Assembly: GCF_019024325.1 (NCBI RefSeq)
Contig: NZ_JAFNJS010000006.1
Coordinates: forward strand, 62,001-126,000
Direction of reading: 5' to 3'
Length of the DNA: 64,000 bases
Source of the DNA: Falsiroseomonas tokyonensis
GTDB taxonomy: Bacteria > Pseudomonadota > Alphaproteobacteria > Acetobacterales > Acetobacteraceae
Position 1 is the stretch's first letter. Each line of letters begins with the position of its first letter. This document shows positions 29,377-38,936 of this stretch, in pieces. Both the position numbers and the translations under genes were made by a program. The notes beneath the pieces were generated by a model. The model was not told where the DNA came from. It saw only the letters and a program-made list of their open reading frames with translations, and searched no databases.

Positions 29377-30130
29377 CTTCCGCCTTCCCGGCCGGCTCCG
29401 CCTTGCGCAGCAGGATCGGGCCGAAAGCGCGGTCCTGGCGCAGGTCAAGCCCGCCGCCCCGCGCCATCTCCAGGCTGGCGATCAGCGTGCTGGCCAGGGC
29501 GGCGCGGCGTTCCACCGTATCCAGCTCCGTCCCTTCCGGCAGGAAACGCTGCAGCACGGCCCAGCTCGGCATGTCGCCCAGCAGCTGGGAAAGGCGGCCC
29601 AGTGCCTCCTGCACGCTCCAAAGTTTGCGCGGCTTCGGCCGATAGGGGCGCAGCGCGAGCGCCCGGCGGCGGCCGGCCACATAGGCCTGGCAGAGGGCGG
29701 AAAGGTCCGCGCGCAGGCCGGAGCGGTCCTCCACCGTCAGGTTCTCCGGCGCGCCGCGGCCGAAGACGTCGCGGCCGAGCTGCGGACGCTGGCCGAGCCA
29801 GGCGGCGCCGGCGCGCATTGCCTCCAGCTCCGCCAGGCGATCGGTCAAGCGGCTGGCCAGGGCCTCGGGGTCTTCCTCCGGCCCGGCTTCCTCCTTCGGC
29901 AGCAAAAGGCGGGACTTCAGCCAGGCGAGCCAGGCGGCCATCACCAGCCATTCGGCCTGCAGTTCCAGCCGCATGCCGCGCGCCTGCTCGATCACCGCCA
30001 GGTACTGGTCGACCAGGGCGACGATGGAAATGCCGGCCAGGTCCAGCTTCTGGGCGCGCGCCAGGTCCAGCAGCAGGTCCAGCGGACCTTCGTAGCCATC
30101 GAGCCTGAGGTGCAGCACCGGATCGGTCAC
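29360..30130 (-). CDS. scpA: Segregation and condensation protein A
   Basis: A 256-residue kleisin linking SMC heads. The N-terminal LRLDGYEGPLDLLLDLARAQKLDL is the hallmark of ScpA, and the YLAVIEQARGMRLELQAEWLVMAAWLAWLKSRLLLP helix pair binds the SMC neck. The C-terminal winged helix (about 190-250) binds the head. A GTG at 30130 overlaps the M50 protease stop by 4 nt (GTGA), so its translation is coupled. Confidence 0.95.
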   Translation of the reverse strand: MTDPVLHLRLDGYEGPLDLLLDLARAQKLDLAGISIVALVDQYLAVIEQARGMRLELQAEWLVMAAWLAWLKSRLLLPKEEAGPEEDPEALASRLTDRLAELEAMRAGAAWLGQRPQLGRDVFGRGAPENLTVEDRSGLRADLSALCQAYVAGRRRALALRPYRPKPRKLWSVQEALGRLSQLLGDMPSWAVLQRFLPEGTELDTVERRAALASTLIASLEMARGGGLDLRQDRAFGPILLRKAEPAGKAEDVQAA

Positions 30131-30849
30131 ATCACCCCTCCTGGGGATCCCCCTTGGGCCCCGCCATGACCGGTGAGGACGAAGATCGCCTCCAGCACCG
30201 GCAGTGCCACGGATTGCATCAGCATCCGCAGGGGATCGAATCCGGGCACCAGATAGGGAACCAGGAACACCAGCCCGATGACAATGAAAAGCCCGAACCG
30301 CTCCAGGCTGGCCACGGCGCGCGCCGCGGGGGCCGGCAGGATGCCCACCAGGATGCGCCCGCCATCCAGCGGCGGGATGGGCAGCAGGTTGAAGCAGGCG
30401 AGAATCACGTTGTAGAGCATGGACAGAGCGATGAAGCGCAGCAGCCAGTCCAGCAGGTCATCCGGCAGCACGCCCACCGTCGCCGTCGCCAGATGCGCCA
30501 GCAGGCCGAAGCCGATCGCCAGGGCGAAGTTGATGGCCGGCCCCGCGGCGGCGACCAGCACCATGCCCCAGCGCGGGTCGCGCAGCCGCCAGATATCCAC
30601 CGGCACAGGCTTGGCCCAGCCGAACATCGCCTCCACCCGCCCGATGGTCAGAAGCTGGGTGACCAGCAGCAGGCCGGGCAGCAGGATGGTGCCCACCGGG
30701 TCCACATGCCGCAGCGGGTTCAGGCTGACCCGGCCGAGCAGCCAGGCGGTGTCATCGCCCAGCGCGCGGGCCGCATAGCCATGCGCCGCCTCATGCAGGG
30801 TGATGGCGAGGATGGCCGCCAGCGCGACCGCCGCGATCTCGGCGATCAC
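30127..30849 (-). CDS. Site-2 protease family (M50) membrane metalloprotease
   Basis: A 240-residue membrane protease. HEAAH (His19-His23) is the zinc motif and NLLPIPPLDGGRI in the later helix gives the third ligand Asp. Five or six hydrophobic segments are visible. Family members cut membrane-bound proteins within the bilayer; no target is apparent. No PDZ domain is present, which places it with short SpoIVFB/YwhC-like members. A GTG start overlaps nagZ by 4 nt. Confidence 0.92.
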   Translation of the reverse strand: MIAEIAAVALAAILAITLHEAAHGYAARALGDDTAWLLGRVSLNPLRHVDPVGTILLPGLLLVTQLLTIGRVEAMFGWAKPVPVDIWRLRDPRWGMVLVAAAGPAINFALAIGFGLLAHLATATVGVLPDDLLDWLLRFIALSMLYNVILACFNLLPIPPLDGGRILVGILPAPAARAVASLERFGLFIVIGLVFLVPYLVPGFDPLRMLMQSVALPVLEAIFVLTGHGGAQGGSPGGVM

Positions 30850-31877
30850 GCTAAGGCGGGCCGGGTGACAAAGGATCGGGTGGCGAGCAGACGATCGCGG
30901 ATCTGGGCCAGCAGGTCGGGCTCCACCACGCGGCGGGCGGCCAGCATGGCATCCCGCGCCGCCTGCATGCGCCGTGCGCCGGAATCGGCCAGCGGCGGGC
31001 AGGCTTCAAGCAGCGCCGCGGTCTCGGCCAGCACGCCGGTGCAATGCAGCGCCAGGTCGCAGCCCGCGGCCATGGTGGCGCCGGCCAGGTCGTTGGACAG
31101 GCCCGCCATGGCGCCCATGGCCAGGTCGTCCGAGACCAGCACGCCGTCGAAGCCGATCTCGCCGCGGATCACGTCCCGGATCAGCCCGGGCGAGAGCGTC
31201 GCCGGCAGCGCCGGATCCAGCGCGGTGTAGAGGATATGCGCCGTCATGGCCCAGAGCCCCGCCCCGCCATCGGCGGCGGAGAGCGCACGGAAGGGCGCGA
31301 TGTCGGCGGCAAGCCGGGCGCGGTCCGCGGTGACGCGGGGCAGCGAATCATGGCTGTCCACCTCCGCCCGCCCATGGCCGGGGATATGCTTGATGACCGG
31401 GATGCAGCCTGCCTGCTGCAGGCCGCGCACCCAGGCAGCGCCGAGGCGGGCCACCTCCGCCGGATCGGCCGAGAAGGCGCGGTCGCCGATCACCCCATGC
31501 GCGCCGGGCAGCCGCAGGTCCAGCACCGGGGCGCAGACCACGTCGAGGCCGAGCACGGCGCATTCCATGCCGAGCAGCGTGGCATTCGCCTCCGCCGCCA
31601 TGGCGGGCGCATCCTCGAACAGGGCCGCGGCGGGGAAGTCCGGCCAGTGCGGCGGGCGCAGCCGGGCAACACGGCCGCCTTCCTGGTCCACCAGGATCGG
31701 CGCCGCCTCCCCCAGCTCCTGCCGCAGCGCGGCGGTCAGGGCGGTGACCTGGGCGGGGCTTTCCACATTGCGCCGGAACAGGATGGCGCCGGCCGGCCGA
31801 TGGCGGCGGAACAGCGCCGCCTCCTCCGCCGACAGGGTCGTGCCGGCGATGCCGATGATGGCGGCCTTGGGAGTCAT
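30846..31877 (-). CDS. nagZ: Beta-N-acetylhexosaminidase (NagZ)
   Basis: A 343-residue glycoside hydrolase family 3 enzyme that removes N-acetylglucosamine from muropeptide fragments in the cytoplasm during cell wall recycling. The catalytic KHIPGHGRAEVDSHDSLPRV region (about 170) holds the conserved His-Asp pair and the nucleophile Asp is expected in VLVSDDLAMGA. It overlaps the M50 gene by 4 nt and follows the SPOR gene by 7 nt. Confidence 0.95.
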   Translation of the reverse strand: MTPKAAIIGIAGTTLSAEEAALFRRHRPAGAILFRRNVESPAQVTALTAALRQELGEAAPILVDQEGGRVARLRPPHWPDFPAAALFEDAPAMAAEANATLLGMECAVLGLDVVCAPVLDLRLPGAHGVIGDRAFSADPAEVARLGAAWVRGLQQAGCIPVIKHIPGHGRAEVDSHDSLPRVTADRARLAADIAPFRALSAADGGAGLWAMTAHILYTALDPALPATLSPGLIRDVIRGEIGFDGVLVSDDLAMGAMAGLSNDLAGATMAAGCDLALHCTGVLAETAALLEACPPLADSGARRMQAARDAMLAARRVVEPDLLAQIRDRLLATRSFVTRPALA

Positions 31878-31884
31878 GCCCGGC

Positions 31885-32655
31885 TCAGCGAACCGGGATG
31901 CAGGCGAAGCTGCGCGCGCGCAGCGCCTCGCAGAACTGCCGGGCGCTGTCCTGGTCGGCGAAGCCCGCGGTGCGCAGGCGGAACAGCGGGGGTTGCCCGT
32001 CCCGTTCCAGGCGCTGCACCACGGGGCTACGGCCCTCGAACAACTCGGGGGCGCGGCGGGAAAGGCGCTCGAATTCGGAACGCGCCCCTTCTTCGCTGCC
32101 CACGGCGGCCAGTTGCACCATCACCCGGCCATTCGGAACGGGGCGCGGCACGGCCGGCGCGGCGACAGTCTGCGCCGGCTCCGGCGCCGCGCTGCGGGCC
32201 ACGGCGGGTTCCGCCACCGGGGCTTCCGCCGCCGCGCCGCGGGGCGCGCTGCGGGAGGCCACCGGCTGGGCCGGCGGGGGCTGAACCGGCGCCACCACCG
32301 GCGGCGGGGCCACGGCGGCGCGCAGCAGGTCGATATTCGGCGCCTCCGGCTCCGGCACCATCCCGCCGGGGCGCACGGCCTGGGCGTTAGCCTGGCGATT
32401 GGCCGGGCGTTCCAGCACCAGCGCGTTCTGGTTGGGCACGCGCAGCCCGCCCGGATCGTCCGGGCGCACCTTGAAGGGACGCGGATCGGCCTCCACCACC
32501 GGAACGCCGCCACCGCCCGAGCTCTGGAAGGCCCAGTAGCCCCCCGCCCCCACCGCGACCACCGCCACCATGCCGCCCGCCACCGCCAGCATGCGCCAGG
32601 GCACCGCCGGGGTGTCCCGCTGCACGCGATAGGATGGCACCATCATATCGCTCAT
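31885..32655 (-). CDS. SPOR domain membrane protein
   Basis: A 256-residue protein with one N-terminal membrane helix (about 20-42, WRMLAVAGGMVAVVAVGAGGYWAF), a long Pro/Ala/Val linker (about 100-170) and a C-terminal SPOR domain (175-255) that binds glycan strands lacking stem peptides at the septum. It ends in Cys-containing FACIPVR. The context with argS and nagZ is common in alphaproteobacteria. Its start overlaps the argS stop by 4 nt. Confidence 0.9.
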   Translation of the reverse strand: MSDMMVPSYRVQRDTPAVPWRMLAVAGGMVAVVAVGAGGYWAFQSSGGGGVPVVEADPRPFKVRPDDPGGLRVPNQNALVLERPANRQANAQAVRPGGMVPEPEAPNIDLLRAAVAPPPVVAPVQPPPAQPVASRSAPRGAAAEAPVAEPAVARSAAPEPAQTVAAPAVPRPVPNGRVMVQLAAVGSEEGARSEFERLSRRAPELFEGRSPVVQRLERDGQPPLFRLRTAGFADQDSARQFCEALRARSFACIPVR

Positions 32656-34427
32656 CGCATCTCCTCGACGGGTTCGACCCCCATCACCGCGAGGCCTGAG
32701 CGCAGGACCACCGAAGTGGCGGCCACCAGCGCGAGACGCGCCTGGGTCGCCTCCGGCTCCTCCGCCCGGATGAAGCGCAACGTCGCATCGTCACGCCCCC
32801 TGTTCCACAGTACATGAAAGTCGCTGGCCAAGTCTTGGAGAAAGAACGCGATTCGATGCGGCTCCCGCGCCGCAGCGGCGGCCTCCACCGTGCGCGGCCA
32901 GACCGCCATGCGGCGGATCAGGGCGAGCTCGGCGGGGTCGGTCAGCGAATCGAGGCTGACCCCGGCCAGATCCGCCTGGGCCGGGTCGCCGGCGGAGCGA
33001 AGGACGGAGCGGCAGCGGGCATGGGCGTATTGCACGTAGAAGACCGGGTTTTCCCGCGTCTGCTCGATGACCTTGTTCAGGTCGAATTCCATCTGCGCAT
33101 CCGCCTTGCGCGTCAGCATGGTGAAGCGGACGGCGTCCTTGCCGACCTCGTCGATCAGGTCGCGCAGCGTGACGTAGGTGCCGGCGCGCTTGGACATGCG
33201 GACCGGCTCGCCGTCCTTCATCACATGCACGATCTGGGTCAGCACCACGTCCAGCGAGACCTTGCGGTCCGACAGCGCCGCGACGGCCGCCTGCATGCGC
33301 TTCACATAGCCGCCATGGTCGGCGCCCCAGACCTGCACCAGCTGCGGAAAGCCGCGCTCGATTTTTGCTAAATGGTTGGCCACGTCATTGGCGAAGTAGG
33401 TGCCGGAACCGTCGGACTTGCGCAGGGGGCGATCCACGTCGTCGCCGTATTGCGTGGCGCGGAACAGCACCTGCGGGCGGGGTTCCCAGTCCTCCGGCGT
33501 CTTGCCCTTCGGCGGCTCCAGCACGCCGGTATAGATCAGGTCCTTGGCGGCAAGCGTCGCCTCCGCCTTCTCCAGCCAGCCCTCGGCCACGATGGCGCGC
33601 TCGCTGATGAAGACGTCGTGCTGCACGCCCAGCGCCGCCAGGTCCTCGCGGATGGCGGACATCATGGCTTCCACGGTGAAGTCCCGCACCGTATCGAGCC
33701 AATGGGTCGCGGCCGCCGGCATGCCGCCCGGCTCGGCCAGCGTGTCCTTGAAGATCTGGCGGAGCGCGATGCCGACGGGCACCAGGTACTCGCCCTTGTA
33801 CTGCAGCCCGCCCGGGACGGATTGGGCGTAGTCCTCCTCGGTCATCGGCGTGCCGAGGGCCTGGAGGTAGCGCCAGTAGGTGGCATAGGCGAGCGCCAGC
33901 ACCTGCGCGCCGGCGTCGTTCACGTAGTATTCGCGGGTGACGTCATAGCCCGCCTTGCGCAGCAGCAGCGCCAGCGCGTCGCCCACCACGGCGCCACGGC
34001 AATGGCCGACATGCATCGGGCCGGTCGGGTTGGCCGAGACATATTCGACATTCACCGGCCCGCCATCCCGCGCCGGCCCATCGCCATAGGAAGGGCCCGC
34101 CGCCAGCACCGCCGGCACCACGCCACGCACAAAACCCTCATCAAGGCGGAGGTTCACGAAGCCCGGCCCGGCCGGCGTCGCCTCCACCACCACGGGCAGT
34201 TCGCGCAGCTTCTCGCAGAGCGCCGCTGCCAGCTTGGGCGGCGGCATTTTGGCCTGCTTGGCCACCACCATCGCGCCGTTCGTCGCCATGTCGCCATGCG
34301 CCGCGTCCTTCGGCGGCTCCACCAGCACGCGCGCAAAAGCCTCGGGCGGGAGTTCCGGCAGGATCTGCGTCAGGGCGTCGACCACATGGGCGCGCATCGT
34401 GGCAAACAGGTCGGCGGTCGGGGTCAT
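32652..34427 (-). CDS. argS: Arginyl-tRNA synthetase
   Basis: A 591-residue class I synthetase. The HIGH-type motif is HVGH in ANPTGPMHVGHCRG, and the KMSKS-type motif reads RMSKRAGTYV, as is normal for ArgRS, which uses a divergent loop. An N-terminal tRNA-binding domain and a C-terminal DALR anticodon domain (about 480-591) are present. It charges tRNA-Arg in the cytoplasm. First gene of the minus-strand run. Confidence 0.97.
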   Translation of the reverse strand: MTPTADLFATMRAHVVDALTQILPELPPEAFARVLVEPPKDAAHGDMATNGAMVVAKQAKMPPPKLAAALCEKLRELPVVVEATPAGPGFVNLRLDEGFVRGVVPAVLAAGPSYGDGPARDGGPVNVEYVSANPTGPMHVGHCRGAVVGDALALLLRKAGYDVTREYYVNDAGAQVLALAYATYWRYLQALGTPMTEEDYAQSVPGGLQYKGEYLVPVGIALRQIFKDTLAEPGGMPAAATHWLDTVRDFTVEAMMSAIREDLAALGVQHDVFISERAIVAEGWLEKAEATLAAKDLIYTGVLEPPKGKTPEDWEPRPQVLFRATQYGDDVDRPLRKSDGSGTYFANDVANHLAKIERGFPQLVQVWGADHGGYVKRMQAAVAALSDRKVSLDVVLTQIVHVMKDGEPVRMSKRAGTYVTLRDLIDEVGKDAVRFTMLTRKADAQMEFDLNKVIEQTRENPVFYVQYAHARCRSVLRSAGDPAQADLAGVSLDSLTDPAELALIRRMAVWPRTVEAAAAAREPHRIAFFLQDLASDFHVLWNRGRDDATLRFIRAEEPEATQARLALVAATSVVLRSGLAVMGVEPVEEMR

Positions 34428-34457
34428 GCAGGCGAATCCGGAAACGGAGGTGGGGTT

Positions 34458-35627
34458 CTAGCCCGGGATGGAGGGATCGGTCAGGCGCCGATGCTCCTCC
34501 AGCGCGAAACGGTCGGTCATGCCGGCCAGGTAGTCGCAGACCGCCTGGGCGGCGGCCGCGCTGCCCGCCTCCCCGGCCTTGTCCTGCCACCAGGGCGGCA
34601 GCTGGCGCGGCTCGCCATGCAGCAGGGTGAACAGCAGCTGCAGCGCCCGCTTGCACTTCTGGGTGGTGCGATTGACCCGCCAGTGGCGGTACATGCGCTG
34701 GAACAGGAAGGCGCGCAGCTCGTTATTCGCCTCCATCATCCCGTCCGAGAACGCCACCACCGGCCGGTCATGCGCGCGGATATCGGCCGCGCTGCCCGGC
34801 GCCAGGGCCGCGATGCGGCGGCGGGTCTCGGCCACCGTGTCGTTCACCATGGCGTTGATCACCCGGCGCACCACCTCCGCCACCGCGCGATCGCGCGGCA
34901 GGCCGGGATTGGCGCGCAGCGCCTCGGCATGGGCTTCCTGGACCAGAGGCAGGGTCGCGGCCTCCTCCAGCGTAAACAGGCCGGCGCGGATGCCGTCGTC
35001 CAGGTCGTGGTTGTTATAGGCGATGTCGTCGGCCAGCGCCGCCACCTGGGCCTCGGCGCTGGAATGGGTGGTGAGTTCCAGCGAGTGTTGCCGGTCGTAT
35101 TCGACGATATAGGGGCTGGGCCGGCGCAGCGGGCCATTGTGCTTGGCTAGGCCCTCCAGCGTCTCCCAGGTCAGGTTCAGCCCGTCGAAGCCGGCATAGC
35201 GTGCTTCCAGGCGGGTCACGGCCTTCAGCGACTGGGCGTTGTGGTCGAAGCCGCCATAGGGCTTCATCATCGCATCCAGCGCATCCTCCCCGCCATGGCC
35301 GAAGGGCGGGTGGCCAAGGTCGTGCGCCAGCGCCAGCGCCTCCGCCAGGTCTTCCTCCAGCGCCAGCTCACGAGCGATGGAGCGCGCGATCTGCGCCACC
35401 TCCAGGCTATGGGTCAGCCGCGTCCGGAAGTGGTCGCCCTCGTGATAGACAAAAACCTGGGTCTTGTATTGCAGGCGCCGGAAGGCGGTGGCGTGGATGA
35501 TGCGGTCGCGGTCGCGCTGGAAGGGCGAGCGCGCGCCGCCGCCGGGCTCGGCATGCAGCCGCCCGCGGGAGGTTTCGGCGCGGACCGCCCAGGGGGCCAG
35601 CCCGTCCGCAAGCCGCTTCGGATCCAT
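34458..35627 (-). CDS. dgt: Deoxyguanosine triphosphate triphosphohydrolase-like protein
   Basis: A 389-residue HD-domain enzyme that releases triphosphate from dGTP or other dNTPs. RLTHSLEVAQIARS and ALAHDLGHPPFGHGGE carry the HD metal ligands, and VAALADDIAYNNHDLDDG the later Asp. The frame runs far upstream, but the ATG at 35627 gives MDPKRLADG, the usual start. It precedes argS by 30 nt, in the same direction. Divergent from erpA. Confidence 0.94.
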   Translation of the reverse strand: MDPKRLADGLAPWAVRAETSRGRLHAEPGGGARSPFQRDRDRIIHATAFRRLQYKTQVFVYHEGDHFRTRLTHSLEVAQIARSIARELALEEDLAEALALAHDLGHPPFGHGGEDALDAMMKPYGGFDHNAQSLKAVTRLEARYAGFDGLNLTWETLEGLAKHNGPLRRPSPYIVEYDRQHSLELTTHSSAEAQVAALADDIAYNNHDLDDGIRAGLFTLEEAATLPLVQEAHAEALRANPGLPRDRAVAEVVRRVINAMVNDTVAETRRRIAALAPGSAADIRAHDRPVVAFSDGMMEANNELRAFLFQRMYRHWRVNRTTQKCKRALQLLFTLLHGEPRQLPPWWQDKAGEAGSAAAAQAVCDYLAGMTDRFALEEHRRLTDPSIPG

Positions 35628-35720
35628 CCCCGCGGGCCTAGCATCCGGCCGGGCCGGCTGGAAGTCTCGCCGCCGCAGCGAAGCCTGGAACTGCGGCCCG
35701 CCTCGGCCTATCTTGCCATC

Positions 35721-36065
35721 ATGGACACCATGATCGCGCCGTTCCGCGTCACCCCTCGTGCGGCCGCCCAGGTGGCGGAGATCGCCGCCCGACAGGGCAA
35801 GCCTGGCGCCGGCCTGCGCCTGGCGGTGGATGCCGGGGGCTGTTCCGGCTTCCAGTACCGTTTCGACCTGGAGGATGCGCCGGCCGAGGACGACCTGGTG
35901 GTGGCCCAGGGCCCCGGCCGCGTCTTCGTCGATCCGGTGAGCCTGGAACTGCTGGCGGGCGCCGAGCTGGATTGGACCGAGGCGTTGATCGGCGCCCATT
36001 TCGTGGTGAAGAACCCCCAGGCGGTCAGCGCCTGCGGCTGCGGCACCAGCTTCTCCGTCGGCTGA
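35721..36065 (+). CDS. erpA: A-type iron-sulfur cluster carrier (ErpA-like)
   Basis: A 114-residue carrier that hands Fe-S clusters to apo-proteins. Three Cys are conserved: Cys41 in GGCSGFQY and Cys105/Cys107 in SACGCGTSF. The VKNPQAVSACGCGTSFS end is typical of ErpA rather than IscA. Two ATGs (35721 and 35730) are possible; neither has an obvious ribosome site. The long upstream open frame is the antisense of dgt and is not part of the gene. Confidence 0.92.
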   Translation: MDTMIAPFRVTPRAAAQVAEIAARQGKPGAGLRLAVDAGGCSGFQYRFDLEDAPAEDDLVVAQGPGRVFVDPVSLELLAGAELDWTEALIGAHFVVKNPQAVSACGCGTSFSVG

Positions 36066-36189
36066 AGCCCCCGAGGCCGCCGCCCGATCGGGCGCTTGCA
36101 CGCTCCGGTGGCAGGCTTCATCGTGACCTCGTGAGGGGGGTGCGATGACGCCGGAAGCGCGCGCAACGGCTCGGCGGGGAATGTGAAGC

Positions 36190-38037
36190 ATGGACCCGCA
36201 TAGCGGCTTGCCTGCCCCGGCTCCGCTCGGCGCCGCCACATCGCAGGGCGAGCCCCGGCTGGACTCGTTGCCCGCACCGCCGGCGCCGCCCGGTTTCGCG
36301 GCGCCCCGCACCTTCTGGCCGCTCTGCATCGCCGTGGTCGTGCTGCCGCTCGCGATCGCCGCCGCGGCGGCCTGGGCAAGCTGGGTGGACCTGCACGCGG
36401 ATGCGGAGGCGCGGCTGACCCACACCGTCGATCTGCTGCATGAACATACGCTGCGGGGGCTGGAAAGCCAGGAAGCCTATCTGACCGCGGTCAATCGCTT
36501 CATCATCGACCTGGACTGGCCGGCCATCGCCGCCAGCGCGGATGTGGCGGATTTCCTGGTACAGCTGCGCGACAGTGCGCCCGGCACCAGCGCCATCGGC
36601 CTGATCTCCCCGGCCGGCCAGCTGGTGCAGACCTCCAGCTTCGCCTTCCCCATGCGGCCCATCGACCTGTCGCAGCGCGACTATTTCCTGGCGCAGCAGG
36701 GCGTCGGCCCGAACGAGGTGACGCCGAAGCTGGGCGCCGCGCTCATCGGCCGCGTCCGCGGGCGCATGGTCTTCCCGCTCAGCCACCCCCGGCGGGACCG
36801 CGAGGGGCGGCCCGATGGCGGCGTCATCTGGGCCACCTCCGATATCAGGGCCTTTGCCGCCTTCTATACGAGCATCGTCGTCCACCCCGCCGACTCGGTG
36901 CAGCTGATCCGCCGGGACGGCAGCATCCTGGCCAAGCATCCGCCCGATGCGGCGACGGAGGATGCGCGCCTGCGGGGCGCGAAGCTGGCGGTGATCGAGG
37001 CGGCCGCACGCCGCGACGGGGTGGCGCTGGCCTATACGCGCGAGGACAGCGCGCTGCCCGCCTCCGACCGGTCCATCCTGCCCGCGCTGCGCGCCGACCG
37101 CCTTGTGGCGTCGCGCTGGCTGGACCGCTACGACGTGGCCATCGCCTATGGGCTGAGTCTGGAGCCGCTGCACCGGGCCTGGATTCGCGCCGCCGGCGGG
37201 TTCGCCGCTGCGGCCGGCGTGGTAGCGCTGCTGCTTCTGGCGCTGATCCGGCTGGCCCAGCTGGGGATGAAGCGCGAATACGCCGCGCTGATGCGCGCGC
37301 GGTCGGAGGCGGAGCGGCGCCTGGAGGCCGAGGTCCTGCTGCATCGCACAGCCCGTATCACCGCGCTCGGCCAGATCGCCGCCGGCGCGGCGCATGACAT
37401 GAACAACCTGATCCAGAGCGTGCTGGCGGCCTCCCGCCTCATCGAGCGGCGGGCGGAGCAGCCGGAGCAGGTCCGCAGACTGTCCGCCATGCTGCAGGGC
37501 ACGGCGGCGCGTGGCGGGCGGATCGCCGGCCGCATGCTGGAATACAGCCGGCGGTCATCAACGGGACCGGATAGGGAGGTGGGGGAAAGCCTCGACGTCG
37601 CCGTGGTGCTCGGCCGGCTGGAGGAGATGGTGGGCGGTCTGCTCGGCTCCGGCATCCGCCTGGCCTGGTCGGCGGAGCCCAACCTGCCGCCGCTGCAGGC
37701 GGATCGGGCGGAGTTCGAGACGGTGCTGCTGAACCTGATCGTCAATGCCCGCGATGCCATGCCCGAGGGCGGCGAGGTGCGCGTGACGGCGGGCCTCGCA
37801 GAAAGCGAGCATGGCACGCCGCGGTTGCGCGTGACGGTGGAGGATACCGGCATCGGCATGCCGCTCGAGGTGCTGCGCCGCGCCGGCGAGCCCTTCTTCA
37901 CCACCAAGGAAGCCGGACGCGGCACCGGCCTCGGCCTGTCCATGGCGCGGCAATTCGCCGAGGGGCTGGGCGGCAGCCTCGGCATCCAGAGCAAGCCTGG
38001 CCTCGGCACCCGCGTCAGCCTCTGGCTGCCCGCCTGA
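36190..38037 (+). CDS. Cache-domain sensor histidine kinase
   Basis: A 615-residue membrane kinase. TM1 (about 43-63), a periplasmic dCache-like sensor (65-325), TM2 (about 337-358), then a dimerisation helix with the phospho-acceptor His402 in GAAHDMNNLIQ and an HATPase domain (N box NLIVNARDAMP, G1 EDTGIGMP, F box EPFFTTKEAGRGTGLGLS). HDMNN is the acceptor class seen in NtrB-like kinases. No receiver domain and no response regulator gene is next to it. Ligand unknown. Dmp upstream start region is Pro/Ala-rich (about 1-35). Confidence 0.93.
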   Translation: MDPHSGLPAPAPLGAATSQGEPRLDSLPAPPAPPGFAAPRTFWPLCIAVVVLPLAIAAAAAWASWVDLHADAEARLTHTVDLLHEHTLRGLESQEAYLTAVNRFIIDLDWPAIAASADVADFLVQLRDSAPGTSAIGLISPAGQLVQTSSFAFPMRPIDLSQRDYFLAQQGVGPNEVTPKLGAALIGRVRGRMVFPLSHPRRDREGRPDGGVIWATSDIRAFAAFYTSIVVHPADSVQLIRRDGSILAKHPPDAATEDARLRGAKLAVIEAAARRDGVALAYTREDSALPASDRSILPALRADRLVASRWLDRYDVAIAYGLSLEPLHRAWIRAAGGFAAAAGVVALLLLALIRLAQLGMKREYAALMRARSEAERRLEAEVLLHRTARITALGQIAAGAAHDMNNLIQSVLAASRLIERRAEQPEQVRRLSAMLQGTAARGGRIAGRMLEYSRRSSTGPDREVGESLDVAVVLGRLEEMVGGLLGSGIRLAWSAEPNLPPLQADRAEFETVLLNLIVNARDAMPEGGEVRVTAGLAESEHGTPRLRVTVEDTGIGMPLEVLRRAGEPFFTTKEAGRGTGLGLSMARQFAEGLGGSLGIQSKPGLGTRVSLWLPA

Positions 38038-38113
38038 GCCTGGGAATTGGGAAGCAGGCCGCGCCGGCCGCCCATACTGGTCATCCGGCCCGCATGCGGG
38101 CAGTCTCCGCCGC

Positions 38114-38890
38114 ATGATCCGCCTCGCCAGCTTCAACGTGAACTCCGTCCGCAAGCGGGCGCCGCATATCCTGCGCTTCCTGGCGCGGCAGCAGCCGGAC
38201 CTGCTGTTCCTGCAGGAGCTTAAGTGCAGGACGGAGGAATTCCCGGCGATGGACTTCACCTCGGCCGGCTACCAGGTGCATGCGGTGGGGCAGACAGGCG
38301 GGCGCAACGGCGTGGCCGTGATCGCCCGCATCCCCTTCGAGGTGGTGGCCGAATCCCTGCCCGGCGACGATTCCGATAGCCAGGCCCGCTATATCGAGGT
38401 CTCGGCCGCCGGGATGCAGGTGGCGGGCATCTACCTGCCCAATGGCAATTCCGGCGGCGCGGAGGGCTACCTGTACAAGCTGGCCTGGATGGAGCGGCTG
38501 CGGCGCCAAGCCCAGGCGCGGCTGGATGCCTTCACGCCCTTCGCCATCCTGGGCGACTTCAATGTCTGCCCCACCGAGCATGACCTGGCGCCCGGCGCCC
38601 TGCCGCCGACCGATGCGCTGGTGCGGCCGGAGACGCGGGCCGAATGGCGGGCGCTGGAGCATCTCGGCCTGACCGATGCGCTGCGCGCTCTGCATCCGGC
38701 GCCGGAGCGGCTCTATACCTACTGGGACTATGGCTCGGCCTTCGAGCGCAATGCCGGGCTGCGGATCGACCACGCGCTGCTGAGCGCGGAACTCGCCGAG
38801 CGGCTTTCGGCCTGCACGGTGGATGTGGATCCGAGGGCGGAGGAACAGCCCTCGGACCATACGCCGCTGGTGGTGGACCTGGCGGATTGA
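38114..38890 (+). CDS. xthA: Exodeoxyribonuclease III
   Basis: A 258-residue AP endonuclease/3'-exonuclease of the Xth family, acting in base excision repair. Asn8 (SFNVNSVRKR), Glu35 (LLFLQELKC), GDFNVCP with Asp and the C-terminal SDHTPLV with the catalytic Asp-His are intact. The ATG at 38114 gives the standard MIRLASFNVNS start. Follows the kinase by about 75 nt. Confidence 0.96.
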   Translation: MIRLASFNVNSVRKRAPHILRFLARQQPDLLFLQELKCRTEEFPAMDFTSAGYQVHAVGQTGGRNGVAVIARIPFEVVAESLPGDDSDSQARYIEVSAAGMQVAGIYLPNGNSGGAEGYLYKLAWMERLRRQAQARLDAFTPFAILGDFNVCPTEHDLAPGALPPTDALVRPETRAEWRALEHLGLTDALRALHPAPERLYTYWDYGSAFERNAGLRIDHALLSAELAERLSACTVDVDPRAEEQPSDHTPLVVDLAD

Positions 38891-38936
38891 TTCCGGCCCG
38901 GGCCGGGCGCTGCCGCCGGGCCCGGGATGGGCGGCG

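Noticed and set aside
26900-30169. A 1089-codon open frame on the plus strand
   Set aside because: It is antisense to tatB, the ABC ATPase, scpB and scpA, all of which have clear motifs. Its translation is Arg/Ala/Gln-rich and repetitive, as expected from high-GC shadow frames.
32814-35150. Two long plus-strand frames over argS and dgt
   Set aside because: Shadows of genes whose catalytic motifs are intact on the minus strand.
36118-37395. A 425-codon minus-strand frame
   Set aside because: Shadow of the Cache histidine kinase, with His/Gln/Gly-rich translation and no domain.
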